From NCBI GenBank assembly GCA_030737875.1, contig CM060912.1:261998231-262062230 (forward strand): a DNA stretch of 64,000 bases. Reading direction: 5' to 3'. The notes beneath the pieces were generated by a model, which was not told where the DNA came from, made no database searches, and saw only the letters and a program-made list of their open reading frames with translations. The translations under genes were made by a program, and so were the position numbers. Positions within the stretch are counted from its first letter, which is position 1. Each line of letters starts with the position of its first letter. This document shows positions 11,243 through 22,130 of this stretch, piece after piece. Source of the stretch: Allium sativum (lineage: Eukaryota; Streptophyta; Magnoliopsida; Asparagales; Amaryllidaceae).

Positions 11243-12660
11243 TGTAACAACCCGGAAAATCGGAACCAATTAATTTTTTTTATTTTGGCAATTTTAATGA
11301 ATTTTGAATATAAATGATCTATTTTAAATAATAACGACTAAAAATTTATTTTAAATGAAGTTAGAACGAATAAATTTATTTTAATTATGTAACGAGCCTG
11401 AAATGGCGCGGCAGTTTGAAAATTCGATTTCAAATTTCAATTGAATGTACAAGATTCAAAATAAATCGGATTTCAGTAAAACCAGAAATATTAAAATCTG
11501 CTTAAAAATATCTTTCCAACAAATGTGAAAAATCCAGATTTCATAACGAGATTTGAAAGTTATGTCCAGTTGAAAATTTGAAATAGTCGCTATGGAATTT
11601 AATATAATATAACACATAGCCATTTTGCAAACGACCTCCGTTTTCGACGAAACCACTTTTGTTGGATCCGGAATGTCAAATTATTGCTAGGTTTCAAATT
11701 TCATAATTTTTGGATTTAATATGTGAGCGCAGTAAATTTAAATGTGTTTGGTAATTTAAATTTGGATTGGACCGACCAGAAAATGACCAATTTTCAAATG
11801 TTCTCCAAATTCGATGAAATTAGTTTTGTTAGGACCGTATCGTCAAAACATAGCTAGATTTATTTTTCTGGAATCTTTGGGGTCCGTATGTGTCCCCGGT
11901 AAATTAAAATGTACGTTTGAATTTAAAATATATTGATTTATATTTTAAATTTAATGGAAACTGATCGAAACAGTCGAATCGTCTTGTGGGACATATCCCA
12001 TTGTGTTCGGAATGGGAGTATTCGGTTGGGGGTGATAGTTGTTGGGTCTCGTTTGGAGTTCGGATGCGAGATTCACTTTTAAGAAATAAATAAAATTAAA
12101 TAATATAAATTAAAGGGGTATATATATTCCTTGCCCTTAAAACCCTAGTTCCTATTCACGTTAAAACGTCTGTGCGCCGCCGGTTAAAAACAAAGGCTAG
12201 AATTTTTGCTATTTTGATTCCTTGATTTCACCTCATCCATTCCCGAATTCAAGAGAGTTACAATGCAAAATTTGTTCATCTCCTCGAGATCGCCACTTTC
12301 AACGGTGACGATCTGAAACCATCACCTAAGGAGGCTGATTTTTCCTCTCAAACTCGCAACTTTCGAGACAATTTTCTAGGCGTTGATGGTGCTCGAGTTC
12401 AACGTAGGTAAGGCTGGGGGAAGAGGTCGGCGAGGGCTTTGTTGTGGTGCCTGTGGATCGGAGGCCGATAGCCTTGGTTGACGTGCTGCGGCGAGAGTTC
12501 CATGTCGGAGCGTGGGTTTCTTTTATTAGGGAAAGTTAACGAAGGGGATTACAGGGGAAACGTGATTAAGGTTAAGCAGGGAGTAAGTTTATTAATTATT
12601 TAATTAATTAATTTAAGGTTGGTTAATTAATGTAATTAACATTGAAAAGATCATAACTTG
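11243..12660 (+). repeat. Partial LTR of a plus-strand retrotransposon (LTR2'), unit A
   Basis: Starts TGTAACAACCCGG (a TG..CA-type LTR start), has a TATA-like box at 12119-12128, and is cut off by F1 gag at about 12661. No polypurine tract precedes the start, so this is the left part of a 5' or solo LTR. The region 11400-11600 resembles the LTR at 63143-64000 in short blocks (for example GTTATGTCCA followed by AAATAGTC.CTATG), so the two are related families. Repeated at 31504-32922. Confidence 0.7.
12119..12128 (+). promoter_or_regulatory. TATA-like box in LTR2', unit A
   Basis: TATATATATT, preceded by AAAGGGG and followed within about 30 bases by a pyrimidine-rich CTTAAAACCC segment. This is a plausible LTR promoter. 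It is conserved in the unit B copy near 32380. Confidence 0.45.
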
Positions 12661-13217
12661 GCATCGAATTCAGCAATATACTCTGAGACTGTCGTACCAT
12701 TCTGGTTAAGCTCCAAAAATTTCCTAAACAATTCTGATTTCTGAGCAGCTGGAATAAACTTATCACTGAAACGAGTCTTAAACTGATTCCAAGTAATTTG
12801 ATCCTTATGAGTAGCTGCTTTAATAGCATTCCACCAATTCATAGCCCGTCCTTGAAGCTGACGGGATGCTAGTTTTCTCTTCATTGCATCTTCGATCACC
12901 AAATACTCAAAGATGCGCTCACAACTATCAAAGCCAATATTGAAATTCCGTAGTTGACTCCGTTCCGTGGAACGACTTCCAACCAAGACTAGTATAATCC
13001 TTGCAGAGCTGGGCGAAATCGGCTCTAGGCGCCTGCACTACTGCACCACCACCGTTAGCAGCATTAGGAACTGATCTCTGAGCATCACTAAGCATCTCTC
13101 GCATGAAGGTAGTTAACATCATCCTCATATTCGCATGAAGGTAGTTAACATCATCCTCATATTAGGGACATTCCCATTATTTGTCCCTGAACCCGTACTC
13201 CTCGTATTTCGGCTCAT
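12661..13217 (-). pseudogene. gag: F1 gag 5' fragment, unit B (truncated)
   Basis: N-terminal two-thirds of F1 gag. It starts at the ATG 13215-13217 and ends abruptly at about 12661, where F1 homology gives way to LTR2'. The region (K)LASRQLQGRAMNWWNAIKAAT, the following FKTRFSDKFIPAAQ and KFLELNQNG are clear. It is disrupted by a 32-bp tandem duplication at 13100-13163, which shifts the frame, and by further changes near 12930-12960. The zinc-knuckle part is absent. The same end point occurs in unit C at about 32923. Confidence 0.8.
13100..13163. repeat. 32-bp direct tandem duplication within F1 gag, unit B
   Basis: Bases 13100-13131 and 13132-13163 are the same 32-base segment (starts CGCATGAAGG, ends CTCATATT). 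The other three gag copies have it once. 32 is not a multiple of 3, so it breaks the gag frame. Confidence 0.85.
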
Positions 13218-13413
13218 CGTTCAATCTATAAAGAGAAAACGATTAACCATCTCATTAGTGGTGCACGTGCAGTGCGACTTCATCCTTAGATATTTTAATA
13301 GTATGTATGTATATATATAGTTTTTTGAGTACCAAAATATCACAAATACACGCTCTCATATACGTATACTATCTCTCCCCGATGTCTTCCCCATAGGTTA
13401 ACTACGCAACCTA

Positions 13414-13426
13414 GGCTCTGACACCA
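13414..13426 (-). other. Primer binding site, F1 unit B
   Basis: The minus strand reads TGGTGTCAGAGCC, the initiator-Met tRNA complement with one change. It is adjacent to the LTR edge at 13429. Confidence 0.7.
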
Positions 13427-13428
13427 AG

Positions 13429-15696
13429 TGTGATGGCCCGCCCCGATCCAGCCGACATTTCTCCGAAATGCGTTGTACTAATGCCCGACTAGCACGGGGC
13501 GGTCATCAAAGGAAAAGGGTTTGAAACTATGAATCACCAAAGAACCTGTAGTATGTCTCACAACGCATGGAATAAAATATAATAATAACATAACTTGACA
13601 TAAAACAGGTGAGACAGTGCATAGGATGAAAACTAAACCATGTCCATCAGAGTAGCGGAATCCAAAATACAGCTTATGATCCAAACCATTATTACAACTT
13701 CAAAATACTGTCCCTAAAAAGGAAATAGAAAAGGTACACTACTAATGCCCAAAGTAGTGGCCAGCAACAACACAGGGAGAATATATGTAAATAGTACGTG
13801 GAAGCCTCGTGCTCGTCTCCGGACAGCTACTTGTGCATAACAACCTAACCTATCTCTAGTCTGCTCGTTTAGGATTACCCAGAGTAATAAGAAGAGACAT
13901 AAAACTCTAGGTCAAAAAAAAGTCTGGTATGAGGGATAGCAGCAAAGTAAAACAATATCAGGTATAAATAATCATACCTGAACCTGGACCTGCAAATAAA
14001 GAGTTAGTACAACAAGATGTACAATACTCTAAGGTAACACTAACATAAAGTGTAAAATGGGAGTGTGCATGATGTGGTGATAGCAAACATCAAACATAGC
14101 AATCATCCTCACATCTCTCACTCAGAGCGTAAAACATACGATATCCACCCCTTTAATCACCAAATCTATTGGGGCCATGACGACAACTCCGTACAACTAT
14201 TGCTATGACCATATTTCCATGGTCTATAGTCAATAACCCTACCCAGTCCACACATCCCTGGATCTAGGTTAAGGTCCAACCAGTCCACACTTCCCTGGCT
14301 CTGGTTCGTCTACATGCCCCCGCTCTTCAATGGTGAACCAAAATTATATATATCGATAACCCCTATGCACACGTCCCATAGCAAAGTACAACTCCAGAAG
14401 TTAACTCGTTGGTTCTCATCTGGATCTTGAGTGCTAACTTCTCAATTGGACTACCTTTGCGTCTCGGGTTTTAGTTGGTTTGAAGTTAATCTTCAGAAGA
14501 GTTCACGATCGTCGTCGCATGGTAGAAACTCAAATCTTGTTCGGTTCGTGACCCTCCCCTGGTTGCGGTTCGTGACCCTCTCCTGGTGGCGGTTCGTAAC
14601 CCCCAGCTCATGACCATCATTTTGGGCGGTTCGTGACCCCATGGGCGGTTCGTGACCCCTACCCCCTTCAGGAACCGAATTTCTGCAGTTTTTCCTACGA
14701 GCTAATTTCGCCAAACGATGGCGTTTTTAACCATTCTAACCTTCCTACGACATCACAAAACATACCAAATAGCAGTAACAGTATATAGAACTAATCAAAA
14801 ACATTAAAACATCATTTACACGAAATATTTTGAATCAAACATACCCAAAAAGCATGATTTTCCCCTTAATCCCCTTAACCATGTTTTAACTATAGGATTA
14901 TCAAACTTAATCCAAATTAACCCAAATTTTCACCAGTGACATAGAATAATATTTAATAATTTCTACATATATTTCCAGATTTTTATGATGCATAATTTCG
15001 CTAATTATCACTAATCACCCCTAATTAGCCGTAATTAGTGAATAAAAGTGCAAATCACTCACCTTAGCCACAAATGAAATCTTAGATCTGAAACTTTACT
15101 GTTATGTCATGAATTACAATGTATAGCAGCAGTTCTATCTCTGACTTGATGCTATTTTCTCTTAATTTGGTGTAGTTTTGGTGAATTAGTAGTTAAAAAG
15201 CGATTAGAATGAGATTTGGAAGATGGAGGTCATTGCTAGGGTTAGAGAAATGCTAGTGGCGGCTGGAAAAATGAAAAAGAATCATTCTCTAACTCATTTC
15301 AGCCCTCCCATAACCCTAATCCCGAAATGGGTTATGGGCCTAGCTGTTAATCACCTGGTTAAGCCCAATTAGGCTGTTTTTCATCTTCCAAACCATATTT
15401 CAGCCATATCTCCCAAACGGTAAGTCCTTTTGATTAATTTGACCGCTCTACGGAAAGATAAACCATCATCTAAATCCAGAGGAAGTGGTTTCAGGTCAAA
15501 TCTCCTTACCAATCAAAAGTTATAGGTGAAACAAGATTCGCCAGGAGTAAAACGGTCATTTAATATTCGGCAAAAATCACGAATATCGGAAATGACCCCA
15601 ATAGTCATTTCCCAAAGTTACACGACCATACGACTTCATATGAAAATAAAATAAATATTCTACGATCCTCTAATACATAAAATGCGGGTCGTTACA
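13429..15696 (-). repeat. F1 LTR, unit B
   Basis: A 2268-bp LTR with the same TGTGA...GTTACA ends as unit A. It is flanked by gag on the left and by polypurine tract/integrase on the right, so it is again a single LTR between a 5' gag fragment and a 3' pol fragment. It contains the GGTTCGTGACC array at about 14538-14662. Confidence 0.9.
14538..14662. repeat. Short tandem array in F1 LTR, unit B
   Basis: Five to six units on the GGTTCGTGACC core. One unit is altered to GGTTCGTAACCCCC. Compare 2238-2360. Confidence 0.75.
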
Positions 15697-15838
15697 CTCT
15701 TCCCCCTTAAGGAAAATTCATTAAGAAAATAACCGTGGGTCCCTCATGCCTATTAACCATTTGCAATAATCAAACATACATAATAAACACAACAAGCCTA
15801 TCCTGGTATGCGGAATAACTATATCGTGACTAAAAATC

Positions 15839-17242
15839 TTACCAGGTAAAGAGTTCTGGATATGACTTTCTTATGCTTTCCTCGGTTTCCCAAGTAGAGT
15901 CGTTCTCATTATCGCCCCACTGGATCTTAATCAGTCCCACCATCTCCCTCCAAAGTTGCTTCGTATCGTGTCTGACAATACGAATCGGTTTACATTTCCC
16001 AATTGCCTCGGGTTCTACTACGATATCGTCCAACTGATCTAGTGAAATTGTCATATCATAATCGTGCACGAACTTCCTTAACTGGGAAACATGAAATACA
16101 TTGTGCACTCCTGCCATCTTGTCTGGTAACCCAACTTTATAAGCTAAATTCCCAACTTGTTTGAGAACTGGGAATGGACCAACAAACCTTGGTGCTAACA
16201 TACCTCTCCAGCCAAAACGAATCACACTTTTCAATGGAGAAATCTTGATGAATACCAAGTCGCCAATGGAGAATTTCAAATCTCTTCGTCTTTTATCTGC
16301 ATAACTCTTATGCCTATCTTGGGCAGCCTTCATTCGCTGTTGAATAACTTTGATCTTGTCTGAAGTTTTTCTTATTACATCTGGCCCAAGCACAAATTTC
16401 TCACCCGTTTCTAACCAACATGATGGTGAGTTGCACGGTCTTCCATACAAAGCTTCAAATGGATCCATACCATTACTGGACTGATAACTATTGTTATATG
16501 CGAATTCAACCAGATGTAAATGGTTATCCCATGATCCTCCAAAGTCCAATATACAAGCCCTTAAGAGATTCTCTAATACACAATTCACTCTCTATGTTTG
16601 ACCTTCAGTTTGAGGATGGTATGCGGTACTGAGATGTAATTTGGATCCTAAAGTCTCTTATAAGCTTTTCCAAAACCCACTAGTAAATAATGGATCTCTG
16701 TCACTCACAATACCTTTAGGTACTCCATGAAATCTCACTACCCACTTCATTTCCAGTTCTGCTAACTTAGCCACCGTTCTATTCGACTTGACCGGTATAA
16801 ACCAGGCACTTTTGGTCAATCGATTCACAATCACCCAAATACTATCATGACCTGATCTAGTTCTTGGTAAATCATCGATGAAATCCATTGAGACTTGTTC
16901 CCATTTCCATTCGGGAATTTCGTTGGACTGTAACAAACCACTAGGCTTCTTTTGCTCGGCTTTAACTAACTGGTAATTCATGCACTTGGATATAAACTTC
17001 CCAAAGTCTCTCTTCATCCCTTCCCAGTAGTAGGTCTTCTTCATGTCTCGATACATTTTATTACCATCGGGATGTATAGTCAGTTTTGAGTGATGACACT
17101 CTCTAAGAAGTTCACCTCTCAATCCATTAACATTTGATACAACTAGTCTCCCATTATTTTGAAGCCATCCTTCTCGATCAAGTTCATACTTGTTCATTTC
17201 CTCACCATCGATACTCATCTCTACTTTGGAGATGATTTCCAA
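15839..17242 (-). pseudogene. pol: F1 integrase with chromodomain, unit B (best F1 integrase, still broken)
   Basis: Two long frames, 16658-17242 and 15839-16588. The first carries the zinc-binding region ([18 protein letters not shown], then CMNYQ, where the second Cys of the usual CxxC is Tyr) and core motifs VSMDFIDDLPRTRSGHDSIW and [18 protein letters not shown] (second catalytic Asp). The second carries LENLLRACILDFGGSWDNHL and VEFAYNNSYQSS, the GPY-type KLAPRFVGPF-like region, and the tail VGLIKIQWGDNENDSTWETE ending YPELFTW. The stretch between the two (about 16589-16657, around the third catalytic residue) contains stops. The tail fits a Tekay/Del chromodomain. Stop at 15839-15841. 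Confidence 0.88.
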
Positions 17243-18564
17243 TAGGTTAGGGTTGTCCCTTTAACTGGAACTAATCCACTCAATCAAAGTCGGCCTGATC
17301 CTCAAACTTGCTAACATCTCTGGATCTAGTTCACACTTAGGTCTGAAGTCATATCCCGGGATATATTCTGGTTACTTCCATTCAAGAAACATAGCCCACA
17401 AACTGGCATGTCTCCTACTCAATGCATCAGCTACCGCATTGCGCTTCCCGGGTGTGTATATGATATTGAAATCATACGAAGCCAAGAACTCTAACCATCT
17501 CTGCTTGACGAAGATTTAAATCCTTTTGAGAGAAAAGATACTTTAATGACTTATGATCGGTAAACAACTCGAATCTTTCTTCCAAGAGGTAATGTCTCCA
17601 CATCCTCAACGCGAACACGATCGCTTCCAATTTCAAATCATGGGTAGGATATCTTTTCTCATGTGGTTTCAGTTGCCGACTAGCATAAGCTACAACCCTA
17701 CCTCCTTGCATCAGTACAGCTCCTAGTCCGGTACCACATGCATCCGTGTATACTATCATCTCTTCATTTCCTTTAGGAATAACTAACACTGGTGCACACG
17801 TTAACTTCTCTTTTTAGACTCTTAAATGCATTCTCACACCTTTCGTCCCAAACAAAAGCTTGATTCTCTTGGTCAACTGAGTTAACGGTGCCGCTATCTT
17901 GGTGAAATCTTGGATATACTTAAGAAAGTATCCAGCTAACCCCAAGAGACTTCTCACGTCCGTTGCATTCTTGGGCATAGACCAATCTTGTACCATAGCC
18001 ACCTTCGCAGGATCCATGGCAATACCATTCTCTGAAACAACATGGCCCAAGAATCTCACTTCCCTCCTCCAGAAGTGACACTTAGAAAATTTTGCTTTTA
18101 GTCGGTGTTTCCTCAACACCTCCATCACTGTCCTCAAATGTTCTTTGTGTTCTTCCTATGTCCTTGAGTAAACTAAGATATCGTCCACGAACAAAAGAAC
18201 AAACTTATTTAATTGATCCCTGAATACCCCATTCATGAGATCTACAAAATATGATGGTGCATTGGTCAACCCGAATGGCATGACCAACCACTTATAAAAT
18301 CCAGACGGCGTTCGAAATGCTGTTTTAGATATACTCTCAGCTGCTACTATGAGTTGATGAAAACGTATCGCAAGATCCAACTGGAAGAACACTCTTTCTC
18401 CATTTAACTGATCAAACAAATCATCTATCCGTGGAAGAGGATACTTATTCTTCCTGGTCAACTTGTTCAACTCGCGGTAGTCTACACATAAGCGAAGGGA
18501 ACCATCGGCCTTAGTGGCAAATACAACCGGTGCTCCCCACTCGGAAACACTCCTTCGAATAAAT
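17243..18564 (-). pseudogene. pol: F1 reverse transcriptase and RNase H, unit B (truncated)
   Basis: RT motifs [45 protein letters not shown] and catalytic VDDILVYS lie at 18156-18560. The connection region FLGHVVSENGIA and SLLGLAGYFLKYIQDF lies at 17814-18137. RNase H has an intact first Asp ([16 protein letters not shown]) and [11 protein letters not shown] (17472-17789). Frame breaks occur near 17250-17470, 17800 and 18140. The fragment ends at about 18564 inside the RRS.SEW motif and reads on into flank. This is the same breakpoint as 6264 in unit A. Protease is missing. Confidence 0.87.
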
Positions 18565-18636
18565 ACATCAATAGTTATGAACTTTCCACAAAAGAATATT
18601 AACAACGAATATGAAACCTCTTGCACAGAACAATAT
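18565..18636. other. Short remnant of unit flank before F2
   Basis: 72 bases matching unit A 6265-6332 (ends CTTGCACAGAACAATAT). They are followed without a gap by F2 LTR sequence at 18637. The shared dinucleotide AT at the join is the only overlap between the two parents. Confidence 0.75.
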
Positions 18637-18677
18637 CTAACCTTGGGTTTTTGGGCTTAATGCGCTAACCTCTCACA

Positions 18678-18750
18678 TTAGATCTGTATTGTTGCGGTCG
18701 CTGGATGTGCCGGGCGGTTCCGGGCAGTCTTACACAGCAACTCAATCTAA
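18678..18750. other. Conserved LTR hairpin, F2 left LTR
   Basis: Outer arms TTAGATC (18678-18684) and AATCTAA (18744-18750). Inner arms GTTGCGG and GCAAC. The loop region is CTGGATGTGCCGGGCGGTTC. It belongs to the same structural family as 26411-26483 and 51300-51370. Confidence 0.6.
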
Positions 18751-19184
18751 CCTCGGGTTAGGCATGTTCATCTTTAGCCAATTTACATATTTGTCATATG
18801 TGTCCAAGTTTAGGTCTTTTTTTTATGTCAATATTCCCCAAGTGTAGTCAGTACAAGTTTTATGCCACATTCACTTGTTATGCCCAAAATTTACTCAATT
18901 AAATTATACCCAATTTTCCCGCGTTATAATCGCACGTACAACGAGATTCAATCTAAGTTCTGATTGAACCTAGTATTCATAAAAGAAAATAAAAAGGGGA
19001 AAAATAGAGAAGGAGCATAAGAATTGACATAAGGAAAAATAGGCATGTAAAGGTGTACCCAATTCAAGAATCATGTTTCCAATAGGCATGTTGTACATTA
19101 ACAATAAGTGTGAGCAAGCTAAGCAATTCACACCATAGGTATAAAGATTAGATAGAATTGGACTTAAGAGAATCACTAATTTTG

Positions 19185-19335
19185 ATGTACAACATGATAA
19201 GTTCCCTTATATCAATCACAATAGTCTTGTAGGCATAGGATGTACAACATGATAAGTTCCATCATATCAATCACAACAGTCTCATAGGCATGATAGGTTC
19301 CATTATGTCAATCACAACAGTCTCATAGGCATAGG
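19185..19335. repeat. About 50-bp tandem repeat block in F2 LTR (3 units)
   Basis: Three successive units containing AACATGATAAGTTCC or TGATAGGTTCC, then ATATCAATCACAACAGTC and TCATAGGCAT. The counterpart in the right LTR is about 27028-27178. Confidence 0.7.
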
Positions 19336-19667
19336 CAATTCAGATTTGACAAAAGGATAAGCATGAATCATAATTATGCATAGTTCTAGATCTGATTATT
19401 ACAGTCATGATTTCTATTAGGTGTTCAAATCTGAATAATAACTGAACTTACAGAAAAAGAACGGATCTTGTACTCTGGGATCTGATTTCTGAATTTGTTA
19501 AGATAACCCTTGATGTAGACGTTTGATTCTCTAGTTTGGATTTTGTTTGGAGCTTTCTAACTTGATTTCTAGTTTGGAGAAGATGGAGACTAGGCTAGCT
19601 TAGACATGGACAACATGATGGCTTCATAGAATAGGGTTATGAGGTCTAGGGTTGAGGTTTGGGGTGA

Positions 19668-19674
19668 TTATATA
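19668..19674 (-). promoter_or_regulatory. TATA box, F2 3' LTR
   Basis: TATATAA on the minus strand, upstream of a short AT-poor segment. The GTCGAC array begins 139 bp upstream on the element strand. Its counterpart is at 27513-27519. Confidence 0.5.
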
Positions 19675-19812
19675 GAAGTTTAGGATTAATATGGGCCTTT
19701 AGATCAACCTAGGAGTCATCAAAGCCATCCAAACCCAAGAGAGCCAACCAGAACATGACACATATGCCCAAACACCTCAAAAAATCGTCACTGTCTATAT
19801 CAGTTCGCAGGT

Positions 19813-19866
19813 GTCGACCCTATAGGGGGGTCGACACCCATGTCGACACCCCAAGGGGGGGTCGAC
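19813..19866. promoter_or_regulatory. GTCGAC palindrome array, F2 3' LTR (4 sites)
   Basis: GTCGAC begins at 19813, 19830, 19842 and 19861 (steps of 17, 12 and 19), with C/G runs between. It lies upstream of the TATA box on the element strand. See the matching arrays at 27658, 52827 and 61088. Confidence 0.6.
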
Positions 19867-20154
19867 ACCCCTGAGCGGGAAATTTCCCGCTCAGCTGTCT
19901 TCTGAAGTTTTGAAATTAGAATCTGCTTTAATTATTTAATTATTATTTTTATCTAATTTATGCTTAAACTTGAAAACTTCTAACCTCCATAACTTCTTCA
20001 TATGGAGTCCGATTCACGCAAACTCGGACTCTATCTCAAGCAGAATTCTGAGACGAACAAAATGGCATAACCGTTTCCCTTAATTCCTCTTCTAAAAATT
20101 AAGTATTCTTAATTTTTTTTATTTTAGTATTCACGGAAAATACGGGGTGTTACA

Positions 20155-20755
20155 TTCTCCCCTCCTTGAAGGATTTCGTCCCCGAAATCTCTAAGTTAAG
20201 AAGAATGTATCCTAACATCCAACATCCGTCTACTCAACCATCAATCACAGGCATCCATTGTCCTTAAAAAGATTTCTAATGCTTTCATGATCATATGCAT
20301 AGTGTGTGTATATGTCCTTATCTAATGAAAAATCAGGCGGTCTACTGATTTAGTTGACCTCCTTAATGCGAATCATGTCGGTGCTATGAGTCCATCATGT
20401 ATGCAATTATTCCTAATCGTATTTTGTAACTTCTATATGAGTGCACAATCATTCATACAAATGCAACGTCCACATGATAACACATCAAGTTTCAATCCAT
20501 ATATAAATACATATATGCATATGCAATATGAAAGTGACTGAGCCGTCTAGTACCTAGTGGGTGTGTATATGCATCCACGAGAAACCGCTAGCAACCACTT
20601 GCAACCACTTGCAACCATCAATTATAACATGTTTTCAAATACATGTTTACATTCATTGGTTTCTAATTAAGGATTAAGAATAGGACCGAGGAGATATACT
20701 TAAAAGATAGATACAAGCATGTATAAACCTATGAAAAAGAGATCAAGGATGTACC
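20155..20755 (-). other. F2 polypurine tract and 3' untranslated region
   Basis: The minus strand has GGAGGGGAGAA at the LTR edge (20155-20165), preceded by GGGGACGAAATCC, a motif shared with F3 and F4. No coding is evident from there to 20755. Confidence 0.65.
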
Positions 20756-22130
20756 CTAAAAAAGAAAAGGGTAGGATGCGCGTATCTTGTCTTCAGTCTC
20801 CCAAGTCGCGTCTCCTTCAGCGTCACTCCACTGTACTTTAACTACCTTGACCTCACGATTGCGTAGCTTTTTAACTTCTGTACCCAGGATACGAGTTGGA
20901 ACTCTTCTCACTGTCGCTTCTCGCTCCACTTCTACTTCCTCTAGTATGCTCGGCTCCACAACTTCCGCAGACTCATGTAAGCACTTCCGTAGATGAGAGA
21001 CATGAAAAACATTATGAACTCCATCCAATCTTTCGGGCAGCTCTACTTTATAAGCCATCTTCCCAATCTTCTCAATGATAGGAAATGGCCCTACAAATCT
21101 TGGTGCCAATTTTCCTACGGACCTAAAGCGAACGACATTCTTCAAAGGAGATACTTTAAGAAAAACTCTGTCTCCAACCTCAAACTCAAGGTCGGTCCTT
21201 CTTTTATCAGCGTAGGACTTCTTTCTATCTTGTGCGGTCTTCATTCATCTTCGTATCAAGTCCACCTTCTCTGAAGTTTCTCTGACCATGTCAGGTTAAA
21301 GCACGAGCTTGTCTGTAGACTCCCACCAACAAGTTGGTGATCGGCATGGTCTTCCATATAAAGCCTCAAAGGGTGCCATGCCTATGGTGGCTTGGTAGGT
21401 ATTGTTGTAGGCGAACTCCACCAAAGGAAGATGATCCTCCCATGTTCCTCCAAAATCAAGAATGCACAATCTCATAAGATCTTCTAATACTCTGTTCTCC
21501 CTTTCCGTCTGACCATTGGTTTGAGGGTGATAGGCAGTTCTTAAGAATAGCTGTGTGCCTACAGCCTCATGCAAACTCTTCCAAAACTCGCTTGTAAAGA
21601 TAGGATCTCGATCACTTACTATGCTAGAGGGTATTCCATGCAGTCGAACATCCTCTTTAAGATAAATGGATGCTAACGATGAGGCAGTCCTCCTACTCTT
21701 AACATGTATAAAGTGAGAGCTTTTAGTGTGTCTGTCCACTATTACCCAAATACCGGTGTTGCCCCTTCTTGACCTAGGCAACCCATCAATAAAGTCCATC
21801 GAAATGCTATCCCATTTCCACTGTGGGACCTCTAGAGGATGAAGCAGACCACCAGGCTTCTTCTGCTCTGCCTTAACTTGCTGGCATATCAAGCATTTAG
21901 AGACAAACTCAGCTACATCCTTCTTCATGCCATTCCAGAAGAAAACCCTTTTTATGTCTTTATACATCTTGTCCCCACCTGGGTGTATGGTCAACTTAGA
22001 ATGGTATGCTTCTTTGAGAACTGTTTTCACCAAATCCCTTACTTGTGGGACGCATAGTCTTCCGTCCCATCTCAACCAACCCTTGTCATCGATGGAGTAT
22101 CTATAGAGGTGACTAGAAGTCTCATCTCTA
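20756..22130 (-). pseudogene. pol: F2 integrase with chromodomain (broken)
   Basis: From high to low coordinates: the zinc region [20 protein letters not shown] with [16 protein letters not shown]; core [20 protein letters not shown] (first Asp); [20 protein letters not shown] (second Asp); and [18 protein letters not shown] (third, Glu). All catalytic positions are readable. The GPY region KLAPRFVGPFPIIEKIGKMA and a Tekay-type chromodomain tail (VKVVKVQWSDAEGDATWETE, ending ASYPFLF at the stop) lie in 20756-21244. Stops separate the two parts around 21245-21297. The first long frame (21296-23053) also contains the RNase H. Confidence 0.88.

Larger units (their letters stand above)
18637..20154 (-). 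repeat. F2 3' LTR, truncated
   Basis: 1518 bases aligning with 26480-28018 of the complete LTR and ending ACGGGGTGTTACA at 20154. It contains one hairpin copy (18678-18750), a 50-bp repeat block (19185-19335), a TATA box (19668-19674) and the GTCGAC array (19813-19866). Confidence 0.88.

Noticed and set aside
19813..19866. Regularly spaced palindromes as a CRISPR-like array
   Set aside because: The repeats are 6 bp with 6-13-bp gaps in a plant retrotransposon LTR. There are no spacers of proper length and no cas genes.
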